Shown here: positions 17,730 to 26,348 of the stretch, in pieces | Position numbering within the stretch: position 1 is the first letter of the stretch | Layout of the letters: the number at the start of each line of letters is the position of its first letter | Assembly: GCA_048265185.1 (NCBI GenBank) | Contig: JBLXBZ010000006.1 | Span: 124,001-188,000, forward strand | Direction of reading: 5' to 3' | Source of the DNA: JBLXBZ01 sp048265185 | GTDB lineage: Bacteria; Pseudomonadota; Alphaproteobacteria; Rhizobiales; Stappiaceae | Length of the DNA stretch: 64,000 bases | Notes under the pieces: model-generated | What the model was told of the DNA's origin: nothing | Database searches by the model: none | Seen by the model: only the letters and a program-made list of their open reading frames with translations | Translations under genes and position numbers: made by a program

Positions 17730-18125
17730 ATGACGCGCTCGGTGCAAAGACAGGGTCAGGCCGGGAGCAATTCGCGTGCGGTCAACGCGGCGATTTTGGA
17801 CAAAGCTCACCTGGACAGACAGACTTTTGGCGACACAGCTCTTCAGCGTGAAGTGCTCTTGATGTTTCAAGCGCAATGCCAGACCATGCTGGAGCATTTG
17901 TCTTCAGAAGTGGGGGCGAAGGAGCTAGTTGCAATGACCCATTCCCTTAAGGGCGCCGCATATGGCGTTGGCGCCTATGTTGTGGGAAATGAGGCAGGTT
18001 TCGTTGAAGACGAAGTTGAAAGCGGACGGCTTGTCTCCTTATCTGCGCTTCAAGCCGCTTTGCAGGAAATTTGCGTGTTGATTGAAGATTTATTGGGTTC
18101 GGCGGCGCGTTCTTCGGGGGAGTGA
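17730..18125 (+). CDS. Histidine phosphotransfer (Hpt) domain protein
   Basis: A 131-residue protein consisting almost only of a four-helix Hpt domain. The phosphoacceptor motif is MTHSLKGAAYGVGA with His71, and hydrophobic helices flank it (REVLLMFQAQCQTMLEHL). Stand-alone Hpt proteins relay phosphate between hybrid kinases and response regulators. It is not ChpT, which has a degenerate kinase-like fold. No kinase or regulator lies next to it, so partners are unknown. The start at 17730 follows a GAGAGAG stretch that may act as ribosome site. The ferredoxin gene begins 71 bp downstream on the same strand. Confidence 0.82.
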   Translation: MTRSVQRQGQAGSNSRAVNAAILDKAHLDRQTFGDTALQREVLLMFQAQCQTMLEHLSSEVGAKELVAMTHSLKGAAYGVGAYVVGNEAGFVEDEVESGRLVSLSALQAALQEICVLIEDLLGSAARSSGE

Positions 18126-18196
18126 CTTGACCTTTTCGGGGGATGGATTAAGCAAGAGCGAGAACTTCGCATCAAGAAACTGAGATTGCAGCCATT

Positions 18197-18517
18197 ATGC
18201 CAAAAATTACATTTGTCGCCGCGGATGACAGCAAATATGACGTGGAGGCCGCCGCAGGATCGACCGTGATGGAAAACGCCATCAAGAACATGGTGCCTGG
18301 TATCGAGGCGGAATGTGGCGGAGCCTGCGCCTGCGCAACTTGTCATGTTTATGTTGATGAGGCCTGGGTGGAAAAGACCGGCGCGCCAGATCCCATGGAA
18401 GAAGATATGCTAGATTTTGCGTTCGATCAAAAGCCTACCTCTCGTTTATCTTGCCAGATTAAAATGAACGATGAACTTGACGGATTGGTTGTGAAAATAC
18501 CAGAACGCCAAGCCTAA
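18197..18517 (+). CDS. 2Fe-2S ferredoxin, adrenodoxin type
   Basis: A 106-residue soluble electron carrier of the adrenodoxin/FdxB class. The cluster ligands fit C-x5-C-x2-C...C as Cys40, Cys46, Cys49 and Cys86, in AECGGACACATCHVYV and RLSCQIKM. Cys44 is extra and not a ligand in this family. In alphaproteobacteria such proteins feed electrons to cytochrome P450s or Fe-S assembly. No P450, reductase or isc genes are nearby, so the partner is unknown. Length is normal. Confidence 0.9.
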   Translation: MPKITFVAADDSKYDVEAAAGSTVMENAIKNMVPGIEAECGGACACATCHVYVDEAWVEKTGAPDPMEEDMLDFAFDQKPTSRLSCQIKMNDELDGLVVKIPERQA

Positions 18518-18678
18518 GCTGGTTTTAATCTCTGCTGGTTAAGGCCTGCCTGATCTGATCGTTGGTTGCATTTGTGTAAACGCGAATTTAGCGTCTTTTT
18601 ACCTGTGGTTATTCTAGGACGTTGGAAATTTTTCGCGCTCTTTTCTTGCTGAGATTACGAGATGAAAAAGAGGCGCCG

Positions 18679-20313
18679 TCAGTGGTCTGCTTCATTTAAC
18701 CCCATGAGGGCGGTTAAGCTTACCCTGTCAAATTCGGGCGTTTCTTTTTCAGGATGCACTTGCTGCAAATGCTGCGACAGGCGGAAAAATTCGCTTACGT
18801 AAATATCCGCCATCCGCGCGTCTGTTTCTATGAAAAGCGCGTTCTCATCATTTTGCAACATTGACGCTGCGGAAAAATTTTTTGGTGAAATAAATATTTG
18901 GGGAGCGTCAGAAAGAGCGTCGATGAGAACCATCGTCATGTTCAGGTGGCGCAGTGGTTCCGAGTGGCCGCCGAGTTTGTGTAATTCCGTCATCCAGGCT
19001 TCAAATGGGTCGTCGGGAGCGAGGCTCTCTTTTTCTGTTGCTGAGTAATCTGGCGTGGGATGTTTTTGGGGTCGGCTATCTGAAAGTCCTCTCTGTCCAT
19101 CCGATTCCAGTTGGAAGGAGGGGCCTTCATAGCTGATTTGATGAAAAGCCGGACTTGCGGTTTCGAAATAGTTTGAAAGCCGGCGCGTGTGGTTATCAGG
19201 TGAGCATATGAAGACCGAATGCGCAGCCGTTTCAATTAGTTGACCAATATAGTCGAGTAGTCGCGAGCGACGCCGAGGGTAGAATACCGGTGTTATGCGG
19301 TTTGATGATTTTTTTTCGAAAAGCCTTTGTAGCTCTTCATAGGGCGCTGCGTTAGAGCACCATGATTTCAGCTCAGCGATCGGGGGGTCTTGTGAAAGCA
19401 TTCGCCAATACGCGTTAAACGCTTCGGCGATCTTAGCGTCGCTGATCACATGGGCCGTGCCGCACTGTCCCAGCATGGAATAGGGCGTGATTGTTGAAGT
19501 GCTGGTCCATATTTGGGTTGGATGGTTTTTTTCCAACAAAACCATGAAGTTATTGTGGGCGAACTGGCGGTTCTTTGTGCGGGGAATGAAAGTGCTCTCA
19601 GGCGGCGTGTGAGACGCCATGAAATTTTCCGTGGAAGGGGAGTTCTTTCCAGCGCTGTATATTACCTTGACGTCTACGCCCGACGCCGCGGCCATTTTCA
19701 GCGCATCTGAAATCGGTTTATAATTCAGTATCTGGAAAGCGCATTTGAGTTGACAGGTTTCATTTCGCGCTCTGGCGATGAAAGATAGCGCGCTTTCAAC
19801 AAGCCCACGCGAAAGGCGGCGAATGGTGGGATTTTCCATGTCGCATAAATTGAGAGGGAGCGCGTCGATTGTTTCTTCAAGGCTGGCGCGCAGGCACAGA
19901 ACGCCGCGGTTGAAGAACACGGCGCGTCCATCTCGCTCGATTGGCTCCGTTCGTATTGATAGGGAAATTACGTCTTCGTCATCCCGCGCTTTGTCGTTTT
20001 GAGGGCGGTGGCGGCGAATTGATTTTATACTATAAACGTATTCAGTATCTGGTGTTGCGTCATGATCCGCCCACATGAATATCTGGGGGGGGCGCTGCAA
20101 GGCGGCGTGTTTCGCGGCTTCATGGAGAAAACGCAGGCCAGGTAACCATTGGCGTTCCCCGTTGAGACGTTCCCCGTTAAAGCACTCTCTGGCGAAGTCA
20201 AAGCCTATGAGGTTTTCATGCGCCTCCCGCGTTGCGTGTAAGAAGAACAGAACGGAATGCGCGCCAGCTATAACATGCGCCGAGAAGCCGTTCGCTCGCA
20301 TTTTCTTACGCAT
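18679..20313 (-). CDS. Phospholipase D-like protein with both HKD motifs degenerate
   Basis: A 544-residue protein with two PLD-like halves. The first (about 165-310) has FAHNNFMVLLEK where HxKxxxxD is expected (His253 kept, Lys changed to Asn255, Asp lost), followed by IWTSTSTIT. The second (about 345-515) has NMTMVLID at the equivalent place (458-465: His and Lys lost, Asp kept), followed by FISPKNFSAASM and the typical NALFIETDARMADIYVSEF tail. The fold is therefore recognisable, but the catalytic residues are not. There is no signal peptide. The start has a GGAG ribosome site 7 bases away. It could be a regulatory or structural pseudoenzyme; substrate unknown. Confidence 0.65.
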   Translation of the reverse strand: MRKKMRANGFSAHVIAGAHSVLFFLHATREAHENLIGFDFARECFNGERLNGERQWLPGLRFLHEAAKHAALQRPPQIFMWADHDATPDTEYVYSIKSIRRHRPQNDKARDDEDVISLSIRTEPIERDGRAVFFNRGVLCLRASLEETIDALPLNLCDMENPTIRRLSRGLVESALSFIARARNETCQLKCAFQILNYKPISDALKMAAASGVDVKVIYSAGKNSPSTENFMASHTPPESTFIPRTKNRQFAHNNFMVLLEKNHPTQIWTSTSTITPYSMLGQCGTAHVISDAKIAEAFNAYWRMLSQDPPIAELKSWCSNAAPYEELQRLFEKKSSNRITPVFYPRRRSRLLDYIGQLIETAAHSVFICSPDNHTRRLSNYFETASPAFHQISYEGPSFQLESDGQRGLSDSRPQKHPTPDYSATEKESLAPDDPFEAWMTELHKLGGHSEPLRHLNMTMVLIDALSDAPQIFISPKNFSAASMLQNDENALFIETDARMADIYVSEFFRLSQHLQQVHPEKETPEFDRVSLTALMGLNEADH

Positions 20314-20496
20314 TTAACTGCTCCGGCCAATTCTCTTCAGCCAGAAGCCTAACAAAAATAAACGTATAAAGCGAATTTATTTAATATACAATTTATAGGA
20401 TGTGTTGCATGAACTGAGGAGAATGTTGGAGCAAGCTCAAAGAGCGTCATTGAGGGGAATTCATCTGACTGAAGTCCCGTTCTGATCCAGCCTTTG

Positions 20497-21726
20497 TTAC
20501 TTTCCCGGCGCTGTCGTTAACTTGCTTGAGAACGGCCAGACAGCCTCCATACCTTCGGAAGGAACGCGGGGGATCATTCTTGACAAGACGAGACTGACAA
20601 TGGACATCCCCGCGCCTATAATAAAGACGGCTGAAGGTGAGTAGAGCCATATCAGCCCAAACGCTGCGGGAATGAACACGGCTGCAATGTGGTTTATTGT
20701 GAATGCGACGCCGGCGGTCGGCGCGATGTCTTCTGGCGACGCTATTTTTTGGAAATAGGTTTTTATGGCGATGGCGATGGCGAAGAAAGCGTGGTCGATA
20801 ACGTAGAGAGCGGCCGCAAGCGTTGCGTCTGTAACGAAAGCATAGGTTGTAAAGACGATCGTGAGGCCAATGTATTCGATGCTTAAAGCCGTTCGTTCTC
20901 CAAAGCGAACGATCAATTGACCAATTTTGGGAGCGAGAAACATATTTGCGGCTCCGTTCAACAGGAACAGCCCCGCCACTTCATGCACGTCGTACCCAAA
21001 GCGCTCCACCATCAGAAAGCCGGCGAAAACGGTGAAAATTTGCCGCCGAGCTCCCGCCATGAAGGTCAGAGCGTAATAAAGCCAATAGCGTTTTTTAAAC
21101 ACCAGCGTTTTACGCTGGGGCACTCCCTGGGAAAATTTGGGAAAAGCGCAGACCACGAAGACCAGAACCGCCAATGTCAAAAATCCGGCGATTAAAAACA
21201 CAGTAGTGAAGGAAAGGGCGAATGTTTTCCAGCCAACGTAAATAACCCCGTAGGCTATGAGCTGCGCGAAAGCGCCCACTGAGATTATTTTTCCCATGTC
21301 GGCGGCGGCGGTTTCTTTTTTAAGCCATTGCAATGACAGCGATTGGTTCATTGTTTCGTAATAATGAAATCCAACCGACATGATGAAGGTGGTGGCGAAA
21401 AAACCGATTGTTGACGGAAAATATCCAGTCGCGGCGACGCCCAAGCCTAAAAATAAGAGTGAAATCATCGCCAGCGTCTGTTCGCGCATAAACAGCAACA
21501 GATAGATGGCTGTGAATGCGAGAAAACCTGGAATTTCGCGAATAGATTGCTGTATGCCAATTTCACGCCCTGTGAAATCCAACTCATGAACGGCGAAATT
21601 GTTCATGAGGTTCCACCAGGCGGCGAAGGAGAGTTGCATAGCCCCCGCCATGAGCATCAGCATGAGAAGAGGGGACCGCCAGCCGGTTGTTTTCATGGGG
21701 TCGGCGGTGGATGTGAAATAACTCAT
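20497..21726 (-). CDS. Major facilitator superfamily transporter
   Basis: A 409-residue inner-membrane protein with about 12 hydrophobic spans and a central cytoplasmic loop (FPKFSQGVPQRKTLVFKKRY) typical of MFS carriers. Short charged motifs follow spans, such as LLLFMREQ and LIVRFGERTAL. No substrate-specific motif is recognised. It is divergent from an AraC-family regulator with about 170 bp between them, so that regulator probably controls it. Metabolite or drug export is possible. The start at 21726 has no strong ribosome site, and the ATG at 21696 is an alternative. Confidence 0.8.
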   Translation of the reverse strand: MSYFTSTADPMKTTGWRSPLLMLMLMAGAMQLSFAAWWNLMNNFAVHELDFTGREIGIQQSIREIPGFLAFTAIYLLLFMREQTLAMISLLFLGLGVAATGYFPSTIGFFATTFIMSVGFHYYETMNQSLSLQWLKKETAAADMGKIISVGAFAQLIAYGVIYVGWKTFALSFTTVFLIAGFLTLAVLVFVVCAFPKFSQGVPQRKTLVFKKRYWLYYALTFMAGARRQIFTVFAGFLMVERFGYDVHEVAGLFLLNGAANMFLAPKIGQLIVRFGERTALSIEYIGLTIVFTTYAFVTDATLAAALYVIDHAFFAIAIAIKTYFQKIASPEDIAPTAGVAFTINHIAAVFIPAAFGLIWLYSPSAVFIIGAGMSIVSLVLSRMIPRVPSEGMEAVWPFSSKLTTAPGK

Positions 21727-21793
21727 GAAGAACTCATCTGCTGGGGACTCGAACAGGCATGGTTCAAGGGATAAATTGATTGCCGCTTACGTG

Positions 21794-21828
21794 TTAGCGC
21801 TAATATGCCAAATTATATCGCTTAAGCG
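21794..21828. promoter_or_regulatory. Two short palindromes between the MFS and AraC genes (candidate operators)
   Basis: TTAGCGCTAA (21794-21803) and CGCTTAAGCG (21819-21828) are perfect palindromes 25 bp apart in the divergent promoter region. The spacing of about 2.4 helical turns would suit a dimeric regulator, probably the adjacent AraC-type protein. Confidence 0.4.
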
Positions 21829-21899
21829 CCAAATATGATAAGTGCGCGTTATATCCGAATGTGATGGTGACGGGACCGGAAAATGTATAGGGGAAAACC

Positions 21900-22694
21900 A
21901 TGAAAGCGACGGCTCAAGGGCGCTTGCATCCGCACGTTTTTTCTTTTCCTGACGATGAGCATCCCAGAGACGTGGTCGCTTATGCGGAAGACCTTGTTGA
22001 TCCGAAACTTAACCGTTGGCATAGTCATGCGCGCGGGCAGTTGCTGCATATCGTCTCCGGCGGCGTGACGGTTCATACGGATCGCGGCACTTTCGTCGCG
22101 CCGCCGGAGCGGGCTGTATGGATTCCCGCCTATGTTGAACACGCGACGCGCTATCCAATTCCATCCGCCTTGCGCACGCTTTATGTGCGGCCTGAGGCTG
22201 GGCCAAATTTGCCGGAGAAGCCCGTCGTCATTCAGGTGACGCCCCTGTTGCGAGAGTTGATTTTAACTTTCATGGAGAGCCCGCGTGATTATGATCCTAA
22301 CGGTGTGACGGGGCGTTTGGTGTCTGTTTTGTTGGACCAGATAGCTCATTTGCCCGTTGCGCCATTGCAGTTGAGCATGCCGTCCACCTCGCGTATGAAA
22401 CTACTTGCCCAGCAAATATTGCGTTGCCCGGCTAGTATCCCCTCTCTTGATGAAGCGGCCGCCAGTTGCGCCCTGTCAAAGCGCTCGTTTGAGCGCCGGT
22501 TTTCCTCTGAGACAGGCTTGTCGTATCGGGCGTGGCGCCAACAGGCGAAACTTTTTAGAGCGCTTGAGTTGTTGGCGGCAGGGAAAAGCGTGACCGATAT
22601 CGCTGATAAGCTTGGATACGAAGGACCAAGCTCGTTTGTCGCCTCGTTCCGCAAAGCCTTTGGCGTAACGCCCGGACGGTATTTCTCGCAGTAG
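21900..22694 (+). CDS. AraC-family transcriptional regulator
   Basis: A 264-residue regulator. The N-terminal half is a cupin-like sensor domain (HSHARGQLLHIVSGGVTVHT, then a WIPAYVEHATRY strand). The C-terminal 100 residues form the double helix-turn-helix of AraC (LDEAAASCALSKRSFERRFS and VTDIADKLGYEGPSSFVASF, ending FGVTPGRYF). The H-x-H in HSHARG resembles the motif of regulators with a cupin sensor. AGGGG ribosome site 6 bases before the ATG. It is transcribed away from the MFS transporter and probably regulates it in response to a small ligand. Confidence 0.88.
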   Translation: MKATAQGRLHPHVFSFPDDEHPRDVVAYAEDLVDPKLNRWHSHARGQLLHIVSGGVTVHTDRGTFVAPPERAVWIPAYVEHATRYPIPSALRTLYVRPEAGPNLPEKPVVIQVTPLLRELILTFMESPRDYDPNGVTGRLVSVLLDQIAHLPVAPLQLSMPSTSRMKLLAQQILRCPASIPSLDEAAASCALSKRSFERRFSSETGLSYRAWRQQAKLFRALELLAAGKSVTDIADKLGYEGPSSFVASFRKAFGVTPGRYFSQ

Positions 22695-22798
22695 GGCGAT
22701 GGTTGTCGGAGCAGGTCTATGGCCAAGCTTCTGATTTTATTTTCTAGAGGCGCGGCGGTGCGCGTGCGTTCCCCCTAATTCGTCGCCGGCGCTTATTC

Positions 22799-24337
22799 TC
22801 AGATGGTGAGGTTGAGCAACCAGAATATGGCGTTTGCTAGAAGCGCGGACATGGGGACGGTGATCAACCATGCGGCGACGATTGTAGTGACATGGGCGCG
22901 GCGCACCAGTTTGCGGCGAATGACTTCAACTGCTTCTGTGGAATGTGGTTCGTTCGACGCGGTGTTTTTTTGAGAGGGGATTCTGGCGTATCCGACGCTT
23001 TGCGCTTTACTTCGATCCACATACGCCCGGCGTCTTCTTGAGTGGCCAGAGTACCATTCGCGAAAAAATCCTACGCCAAAGACCGCGCCGACGGCGATGT
23101 GGGTTGAGCTGACGGGAAGGCCAAGAGAGGATGCGAAGATAACTGTTACGGCCGCGGAAAGCGAGACGCAAAACGCGCGCATCGGATTGAGCTTGGTGAT
23201 CTGTTGTCCGACCATGCGGATCAATCTTGGGCCAAAAAGAGCAAGTCCAATTGAAATCCCGGAGGCGCCGATGACCATCACCCAAAGGGGTATAGCCACG
23301 GCGTCGCTTATGTGATTTTTCGTCGCGGTGCTTACAATCGCGGCTAGGGGGCCTACTGCGTTTGCAACGTCATTTGCGCCATGAGCGAAGGACAGCAGGG
23401 CGGCGGAGCATATGAGCGGCGCGTGGAACAATTTACGTAAAGACTGGTTACGGTTCTCCAGCCCCTTTGACGCCCAAGAGATGTAAGGATGAGCGATGGC
23501 GAGCGTGAGGCCGAAGGCGGCTAACGCGGTCAAGGGGAGCGTTAAAGGCTCCGCAAGCATGACTTCATTGAAGACCTTGGCGCCAAGATAGGCGGTGAAG
23601 GTTCCCGCCATCAAAGCGATAAGAAAGGGAATCCAGCGCCGGGCGGCGGATAACTTGTCGTCTTGGTAAATAAGCTGCGCTTTGATAAAGGCGAGGAAAC
23701 TGGCCGCGATTACGCCGCCAATAACAGGGGATATGAACCAACTCGCCGCGATCGCCGCCATGGTTTCCCAATTAACGGCGGCGAAGCCGGCTGCTGCTAT
23801 TCCCGCTCCCATGACGCCGCCGACGACGGAGTGGGTGGTGGAGACGGGTGCGCCAATCCAAGTGGCGATGTTAGTCCATAGAGCGGCTGAAAAAAGCGCA
23901 GACATCATGGCGATGGTGAAAATGGCGGGATCTTTGATCGACGTGGGATCAATTATGTTTTTGGAGATTGTCTCGACGACGTCACCGCCTGCAATGAGCG
24001 CGCCAGCGCTTTCAAACACCACGGCGATCGCCAGGGCGCTGACCATTGTCAACGCCTTGGAGCCGACGGCGGGGCCAACATTGTTGGCTACGTCATTTGC
24101 GCCAATGTTCAGAGCCAAATAACCACCGACGGTTGCCGCGGCCACGATCATAAGCCAATTTGGACCGGTGGCGTAAAACTGGCTGGCGATCGTGCAGGTC
24201 ATGACAAGAAATAAAAGCCCTAACCCAAGGGGTATGATTCCGCGGGCGAGAACTGTGGTGGCTTCGCCTACATGAGCGAGCTTGTCCAGATCTTTGTCCA
24301 GCGTCGCTTTCTGGGGAAAAGGCTTGTGCGCCGTCAT
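22799..24337 (-). CDS. pit: Inorganic phosphate transporter, Pit family
   Basis: A 512-residue inner-membrane carrier with the two family signatures GANDVANNVGPAVGS in the N-terminal half and HGANDVANAVGPLAA in the C-terminal half. These are the inverted-repeat phosphate-binding motifs of PiT/PNaS carriers. About ten or more hydrophobic spans are present. The N-terminus is a 40-residue hydrophilic extension. A charged loop near residue 435-470 (SGHSRRRRAYVDRSKAQ) separates the last spans. It imports phosphate or metal-phosphate with protons or sodium. The start at 24337 is preferred, with GGAGG ten bases upstream; 24358 is also in frame. No phoU-like gene is adjacent. Confidence 0.9.
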   Translation of the reverse strand: MTAHKPFPQKATLDKDLDKLAHVGEATTVLARGIIPLGLGLLFLVMTCTIASQFYATGPNWLMIVAAATVGGYLALNIGANDVANNVGPAVGSKALTMVSALAIAVVFESAGALIAGGDVVETISKNIIDPTSIKDPAIFTIAMMSALFSAALWTNIATWIGAPVSTTHSVVGGVMGAGIAAAGFAAVNWETMAAIAASWFISPVIGGVIAASFLAFIKAQLIYQDDKLSAARRWIPFLIALMAGTFTAYLGAKVFNEVMLAEPLTLPLTALAAFGLTLAIAHPYISWASKGLENRNQSLRKLFHAPLICSAALLSFAHGANDVANAVGPLAAIVSTATKNHISDAVAIPLWVMVIGASGISIGLALFGPRLIRMVGQQITKLNPMRAFCVSLSAAVTVIFASSLGLPVSSTHIAVGAVFGVGFFREWYSGHSRRRRAYVDRSKAQSVGYARIPSQKNTASNEPHSTEAVEVIRRKLVRRAHVTTIVAAWLITVPMSALLANAIFWLLNLTI

Positions 24338-24524
24338 AACGTGACGTCCTCCATCCATCGTCTCAACCAGAGCGCGACGTTAAGGTGCGTCGCACAGAAA
24401 ATCTGGCGATTCAGTCCGAACGGCTTTGGGCGCTGGTTGTTAGGCGACGAAATTCATTATCGATAAATTTCGCAATTTATAAATTACCTATGCGAAGGAG
24501 GGGGAAGGAACAACTGTTTAAGCG

Positions 24525-25025
24525 TTATTTGCTAAGTTTTTCTGATAAAATTTCTGGACTTTCGGCAATCATCTGCAAAATGTTACGCAATTCAGGTTCT
24601 TTAACTAATTTAGCCGCCTCATCAGGGCCAGTCCAATTGAGCTCGCGCTGCCCTTTTTCTGGCCATTGAAGCATCTGATTTTTGAATTTAAGAGGAAATA
24701 CGTCAACTCTGATGCGTCGAATATGGCTGGTCTGGGTAAGTTTATCATAGTGATAATGGCCGATCGAATTCAGGCCGACTTCACCTATGACGCCGCTTTC
24801 CTCCATCGCTTCGATTGCAGCGGAGCCAGCTAGGCCTTCGCTTTTATGCGGCCATCCTTTGGGCAAGACCCAGCGACCGGTGCCGCGACTGGTCAACAGT
24901 AGAACTTCAACGGTTCCCTTTTCGCCAATTCGCCAAGGAAGCGCGGCAACTTGCAGCGCAGGCGGAAGCCCGCCAAGCAACCGTCTTATACGTTCAATCG
25001 CTCCAGCAGCGTGTGTTCTGCTCAT
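24525..25025 (-). CDS. NUDIX hydrolase
   Basis: A 166-residue NUDIX protein. The box reads G-x5-E-x7-I-E-A-x-E-E-x-G-V (GWPHKSEGLAGSAA then IEAMEESGV), so the Arg of the REUxEE core is Ile while the metal-binding glutamates remain. Preceding RGTGRWVLPKGWP is typical of diphosphoinositol-phosphohydrolase-like or Ap4A-type NUDIX enzymes. The substrate, a nucleoside diphosphate linked to another group, is unknown. Its ATG overlaps the stop of the upstream VWA gene as ATGA, which implies translational coupling. Confidence 0.85.
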   Translation of the reverse strand: MSRTHAAGAIERIRRLLGGLPPALQVAALPWRIGEKGTVEVLLLTSRGTGRWVLPKGWPHKSEGLAGSAAIEAMEESGVIGEVGLNSIGHYHYDKLTQTSHIRRIRVDVFPLKFKNQMLQWPEKGQRELNWTGPDEAAKLVKEPELRNILQMIAESPEILSEKLSK

Positions 25026-26197
25026 CGCGCTAGTTCCTTCATGGCTTTGTCAAGGCCATCTAACGTTAATGGATACATACGGTTTTCCATTAACTCGTTG
25101 ATCATTTGAATGGAACGGGTGTACTTCCATTCGCTTTCCGAGACGGGATTAAGCCAAACCGCGTTAGTGTATTGGTTCATAAAACGCTGCAGCCAGATCG
25201 CCCCGGGCTCCTCGTTCCAATGTTCGACCGAGCCGCCGGCATATGCGATCTCATATGGGCTCATAGAGGCGTCTCCGACAAAAATAACTTTGTAGTCCGC
25301 AGGATACTTGTGAAAAATATCACTTGTAAGAAGGCGCTCAGATTGCCGGCGGTCGTTGTGTTTCCATAAGCTTTCATAGGGGCAATTGTGGTAATAGAAA
25401 TACTCCATCACCTTGAATTCGGTGCTAGCGGCGGAGAATAATTCTTCACATGTCTGAATGTGATCATCCATGGATCCGCCCACGTCAAAAAACAGAAGCA
25501 CTTTAACGGCGTTGCGTCTCTCGGGGCGCATTTTTACGTCAAGCATGCCGGTTTGCGCGCTTGCCTTAATGGTGTGGTCAAGATCTAGTTCTTCGGCCGC
25601 GCCAGTTCGAGCGAAGCGCCGCAGACGCTTTAACGCGACCTTGATGTTACGGATTCCCAATTCAATCGAGCTGTCCAGGTCACGGAACTCCCGCTTGTCC
25701 CAGACTTTGACCGCGCGCCGATGTCTGCTTTCCGTCTGCCCTATGCGCACGCCTTCAGGATTGTAGCCATAGGCGCCAAAGGGCGATGTTCCTGCAGTTC
25801 CTATCCATTTACTTCCGCCCTGGTGGCGCTTTTCCTGCTCTTGAAGACGTTTAGTGAGCGTTTCCATGAGCTTGTCCCAGCCTCCAAGGGCCTCAATTTC
25901 CGCTTTTTCCTCTGGACTCAAATGTTTTTCCGCAAGTTTTCGTAACCATTCTTGTGGAATTTCACGGGTTTCCACCTCTTGAAGGAGGCCTGCTCCTTTG
26001 AAGAATTGAGAAAATGCGGAATCGAACCGATCAAGATTGCTTTCGTCTTTCACGAGGGCGCATCGGGCGAGATAGTAAAAACCTTCGGTGCTTTTATTCG
26101 CTACGTCATGATCCATAGCTTCCATGAGCATCAGATATTCACGCAAGGAAACGGGTAGCCCTTTTGATTTGAGCTCATAGAAAAAATCTAGAAACAT
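25022..26197 (-). CDS. VWA domain protein, CoxE/MoxR-partner type
   Basis: A 391-residue protein of the family usually paired with MoxR AAA+ ATPases. Its N-terminus (MFLDFFYELKSKGLPVSLREYL) is characteristic. The C-terminal von Willebrand A domain has a MIDAS-like FFDVGGSMDDH, and later motifs VIFVGDASMSPYEI and AIWLQRFM. MoxR-VWA pairs act in metal-centre insertion or protein-complex remodelling. The matching MoxR gene is 5.5 kb away at 31670 on the same strand. Start 26197 gives the family N-terminus; the frame is open to 26266. It is coupled to the NUDIX gene downstream. Confidence 0.86.
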   Translation of the reverse strand: MFLDFFYELKSKGLPVSLREYLMLMEAMDHDVANKSTEGFYYLARCALVKDESNLDRFDSAFSQFFKGAGLLQEVETREIPQEWLRKLAEKHLSPEEKAEIEALGGWDKLMETLTKRLQEQEKRHQGGSKWIGTAGTSPFGAYGYNPEGVRIGQTESRHRRAVKVWDKREFRDLDSSIELGIRNIKVALKRLRRFARTGAAEELDLDHTIKASAQTGMLDVKMRPERRNAVKVLLFFDVGGSMDDHIQTCEELFSAASTEFKVMEYFYYHNCPYESLWKHNDRRQSERLLTSDIFHKYPADYKVIFVGDASMSPYEIAYAGGSVEHWNEEPGAIWLQRFMNQYTNAVWLNPVSESEWKYTRSIQMINELMENRMYPLTLDGLDKAMKELAR

Positions 26198-26348
26198 GAA
26201 TTTATATCTTGCTCTAATGGTGACGGCGCGACTTAACATCGTATGAAAAGTTATGTTTGCATGCAATGGTTGTATTATAAATATTTTTCCTAAAATATCA
26301 ATATTTTATATTGACTAGAATTGAGATGGAATGTGAGTTTTTGTGAAT

